Assembly (NCBI RefSeq): GCF_000617845.2
Contig: NZ_DF820425.1
Span: 4,949,725 to 5,013,724 of the forward strand
Length of the DNA stretch: 64,000 nt
Reading direction: 5' to 3'
Source of the DNA: Bradyrhizobium sp. DOA9
GTDB lineage: Bacteria > Pseudomonadota > Alphaproteobacteria > Rhizobiales > Xanthobacteraceae
Shown here: piece after piece, positions 61,283-64,000 of the stretch
Layout of the letters: each line of letters starts with the position of its first letter
How positions within the stretch are numbered: position 1 is the stretch's first letter
Notes under the pieces: generated by a model
Seen by the model: only the letters and a program-made list of their open reading frames with translations
The model's database searches: none
Told to the model about the DNA's origin: nothing
Program-made: the position numbers and the translations under genes

Positions 61283-61362
61283 CGACATTGCGAGCGAAGC
61301 GAAGCAATCCAGACTGTCTCGGCCGAGGGATTCTGGATTGCTTCGCTTCGCTCGCAATGACG
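61283..61362. repeat. Palindromic intergenic repeat, family A (copy 3, diverged)
   Basis: CGACATTGCGAGCGAAGCGA ... TCGCTTCGCTCGCAATGACG mirrors itself like the copies at 6739 and 28361, with GAAG in place of GCAG changed on both sides, so compensating changes preserve the hairpin. Confidence 0.88.
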
Positions 61363-61417
61363 AGAGATTGGGATAGAGATGCGAGCGCAGGGACGTTCCA
61401 GCCTGCGGATCGCTCCC

Positions 61418-61657
61418 CTACTTCCCCGCCGCCTTCCGCAGTGCCTCGTTGATGCGGTCCTGCCAGCCGGGGCCGCCCTCCTGGAAGAACTCGAGCACGT
61501 CCTGGTCGATGCGCAGCGTGACCTGCTCCTTGATCCCCGGCGCCACGTTGGGCTTCGGCGGCGCCGCGGCGACCTTGGCGGTCACCTTCTTGAACGCCGC
61601 CTCGGCCTCCGATCGCGCGTCGCCCAGCGTGCGCGGCCGCCTCGGTTGATCTGCCAT
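61418..61657 (-). CDS. Orphan BrnA-type antitoxin-like protein, 79 residues
   Basis: The C-terminal part VTLRIDQDVLEFFQEGGPGW followed by QDRINEALRKA matches the ribbon-helix-helix region of BrnA antitoxins (LRLDxDVLxWFkxxGxGYQxRIN). The N-terminal part is a basic and Ala/Pro-rich arm. BrnA normally pairs with the RNase BrnT; no such gene is adjacent, so this is an orphan. It may act as a DNA-binding repressor or remnant. The start at 61657 lies 3 bases after the cysK stop, so the two are likely cotranscribed. Confidence 0.75.
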   Translation of the reverse strand: MADQPRRPRTLGDARSEAEAAFKKVTAKVAAAPPKPNVAPGIKEQVTLRIDQDVLEFFQEGGPGWQDRINEALRKAAGK

Positions 61658-61660
61658 GTC

Positions 61661-62638
<978 letters not shown>

Positions 62639-62862
62639 GCTGAACTCCCTGTGGCGACGATTTGCGCTTCTTACGCAGCACGTGCGCAGTTACGGATAGC
62701 CTGCGAGAACACGCAAGCGACAATTGCGGCACATGTTAAATACGCTGCATCGCAAAATCGCGTGAGCTTTAATTAGCAGAAAACCAACGTATTTGTGTTG
62801 CGACCTCGTCAACTGATTCTGCTTATGTTAGACTTAGGTCTTAAAGCAGGGAGGTCACCACG

Positions 62863-63081
62863 ATGTCAGCAGTTGCTGAAGTGATGTCGACCGTATCGCT
62901 AAGGCGTGATCCGCGTTGCAGCGAATTGCCGACCTGTCCCGTCTGCGCCGACTCCATGGTCGCCGCCGAAGCATCTGCCTACGTCTCGGACCACGTCATC
63001 AGCTATCTCTGGACGTGCGACAATTGCGGCTACGGCTTCGTGACCAAGCATGCCGTGAAGCGGCGGATCGTGTGCAACTGA
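62863..63081 (+). CDS. Small zinc-ribbon-type protein, 72 residues
   Basis: MSAVAEVMSTVSLRRDPRCS starts a small protein with CPVC and CDNC pairs (PTCPVCADSM and WTCDNCGYGF) and a basic C-terminus (TKHAVKRRIVCN). A GGGAGGTCACC ribosome-binding site is good. Two CxxC pairs separated by about 25 residues suggest a zinc-ribbon, possibly DNA- or RNA-binding. It is divergent from cysK across 224 bases that hold no other gene. Function unknown. Confidence 0.75.
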   Translation: MSAVAEVMSTVSLRRDPRCSELPTCPVCADSMVAAEASAYVSDHVISYLWTCDNCGYGFVTKHAVKRRIVCN

Positions 63082-63096
63082 GTTTGGACCCTTGAT

Positions 63097-64000
63097 CTAG
63101 CGCGGGGCGATATCGCCTCTCGCCCAGTCCGCGCGCGTACGCTGATAGAATTCCTCGAACTTTCCCTGTGCGATCGCGTCCCTGATGCCCTGCATCAGGG
63201 ACTGGTAGTACGCGACATTGATCTCCGACAGCAGCATTGCGCCCAGCGTCTCGCCGGCCTTGACGAGATGATGCAGATAGGCGCGCGCGCAGCTGCGCGT
63301 CGACGGCCATGAGCTCTCTTCATCGAGCGGGCGTGGATCGTCGGCGTGGCGCGCGTTGCGCAAATTCACCGCGCCATAGCGCGTGAAGGCGACGCCGTGC
63401 CGGCCGTTACGCGTCGGCATCACGCAATCGAACATGTCGATGCCGCGCTTCACCGCTTCGAGGATGTCGTCGGGCGTGCCGACGCCCATCAGATAGCGCG
63501 GGCGCTGCTTCGGCAGCAATGGCGCGGTCTCGTCGATCATCGCCAGCATCACGGCTTGCGGCTCCCCGACGGCAAGACCGCCGATCGCATAGCCGTGGAA
63601 GCCGATCTCGACGAGGCCTTGCGCGCTCGCATGACGAAGCTCGGGCACGTCGCCGCCCTGCACGATGCCGAACAGCATGTAGCCGTCCGGGGCATTGTCG
63701 AAGGCGCGCTTGCTTCTCTCGGCCCAGCGCAGCGACAATTGCATCGCGCGCTCGATGTCGGCGCGCTCGGCGGGCAGCCGCACGCATTCGTCCATCTGCA
63801 TGGCGATGTCGGAGCCGAGCAAACGCTGCACCTCGATCGAGCGCTCCGGCGACAGCTCGACCTTCGCGCCGTCGATATGCGAGCGGAAGGTGACGGCGTG
63901 CTCGCTGACCTTGCGCAAATCCGCCAGCGACATCACTTGGAAGCCGCCGGAATCGGTCAGCATCGGTCCGTTCCACCCGGTGAACCTCTGCAGGCCGCCG
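63097..64000 (-). CDS. tgt: tRNA-guanine transglycosylase (Tgt), N-terminus outside window
   Basis: Tgt exchanges guanine-34 for preQ1 in tRNAs with GUN anticodons. The 301 residues visible begin [12 protein letters not shown] and have [10 protein letters not shown], then [15 protein letters not shown] and [12 protein letters not shown]. The catalytic aspartate region is present in [20 protein letters not shown] and [10 protein letters not shown]. The usual zinc site CxCxxC-H is missing: [20 protein letters not shown] lacks the three cysteines, and the H in TIHN is changed (SEIN). The frame is open at the window edge. Confidence 0.93.
   Translation of the reverse strand, partial: GGLQRFTGWNGPMLTDSGGFQVMSLADLRKVSEHAVTFRSHIDGAKVELSPERSIEVQRLLGSDIAMQMDECVRLPAERADIERAMQLSLRWAERSKRAFDNAPDGYMLFGIVQGGDVPELRHASAQGLVEIGFHGYAIGGLAVGEPQAVMLAMIDETAPLLPKQRPRYLMGVGTPDDILEAVKRGIDMFDCVMPTRNGRHGVAFTRYGAVNLRNARHADDPRPLDEESSWPSTRSCARAYLHHLVKAGETLGAMLLSEINVAYYQSLMQGIRDAIAQGKFEEFYQRTRADWARGDIAPR

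Noticed and set aside
6739-61362. Palindromic repeats considered as a CRISPR array
   Set aside because: Copies are scattered tens of kilobases apart, are long palindromes and have no spacer pattern; no cas genes are present.

Overview
The window is a stretch of a GC-rich alphaproteobacterial chromosome, almost certainly Bradyrhizobium or a very close relative. The evidence is the ndvC/ndvD/ndvB set for cyclic beta-(1,3),(1,6)-glucan, the NasS-NasT/NirA nitrate-assimilation set, a Pcs-type phosphatidylcholine synthase, an IalB-family protein, and several dispersed palindromic repeats of the kind found in bradyrhizobial intergenic DNA. It is mostly ordinary core chromosome with one small accessory patch next to a tRNA gene.

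Layout. 1-4476: minus-strand nitrate-assimilation block nasT, nasS, then a leader with a sigma-54-like promoter and an ANTAR-type hexaloop, then nirA and a flavin/Fe-S reductase cut by the window edge. 4.7-8.6 kb: a secreted protein, rimO, a SUKH-like protein and a membrane protein. 8.68-10.1 kb: argD preceded by an arginine-rich leader peptide and a terminator, which I read as a ribosome-mediated arginine attenuator. 10.1-16.2 kb: qor, pcs, a UbiH-type hydroxylase, an IS5-like element inserted in a palindromic repeat, an AEC carrier and hspQ. 16.3-22.1 kb: IalB protein, a YejA-like solute-binding protein, a degenerate adenylate-forming protein and a degenerate GGDEF protein. 22.2-28.3 kb: mfd and sdhE divergent from recG. 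28.4-36.6 kb: a dehydrogenase, a DUF502 protein, glmS, glmU, a SPOR-like membrane protein and an MgtC protein. 36.7-42.4 kb: the cyclic glucan cluster. 42.72 kb: tRNA-Lys(TTT), followed to about 46.9 kb by a less GC-rich accessory segment with two double-glycine leader peptides, an orphan HsdR_N-type nuclease domain and a broken gene. 48.1-51.5 kb: a second, diverged Mfd-like helicase. 51.7-64 kb: many small secreted or zinc-ribbon proteins, a Nudix hydrolase, an AI-2E family transporter, a formyltransferase-like protein, a RidA protein, an EamA transporter, a caspase-like protein, an orphan BrnA-like antitoxin, cysK, and tgt (cut by the edge) whose zinc ligands appear to be lost.

How genes work together. 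NasS senses nitrate or nitrite and releases NasT, which would antiterminate the nirA leader. NdvC, NdvD and NdvB together make the periplasmic cyclic glucan. GlmS and GlmU feed UDP-GlcNAc synthesis. Mfd, RecG and the Mfd paralogue are three related helicase-translocases within 29 kb. The strongest candidate for something not commonly described is the arginine attenuator upstream of argD. It has a 29-residue leader peptide with 12 arginines and a full set of alternative RNA pairings.
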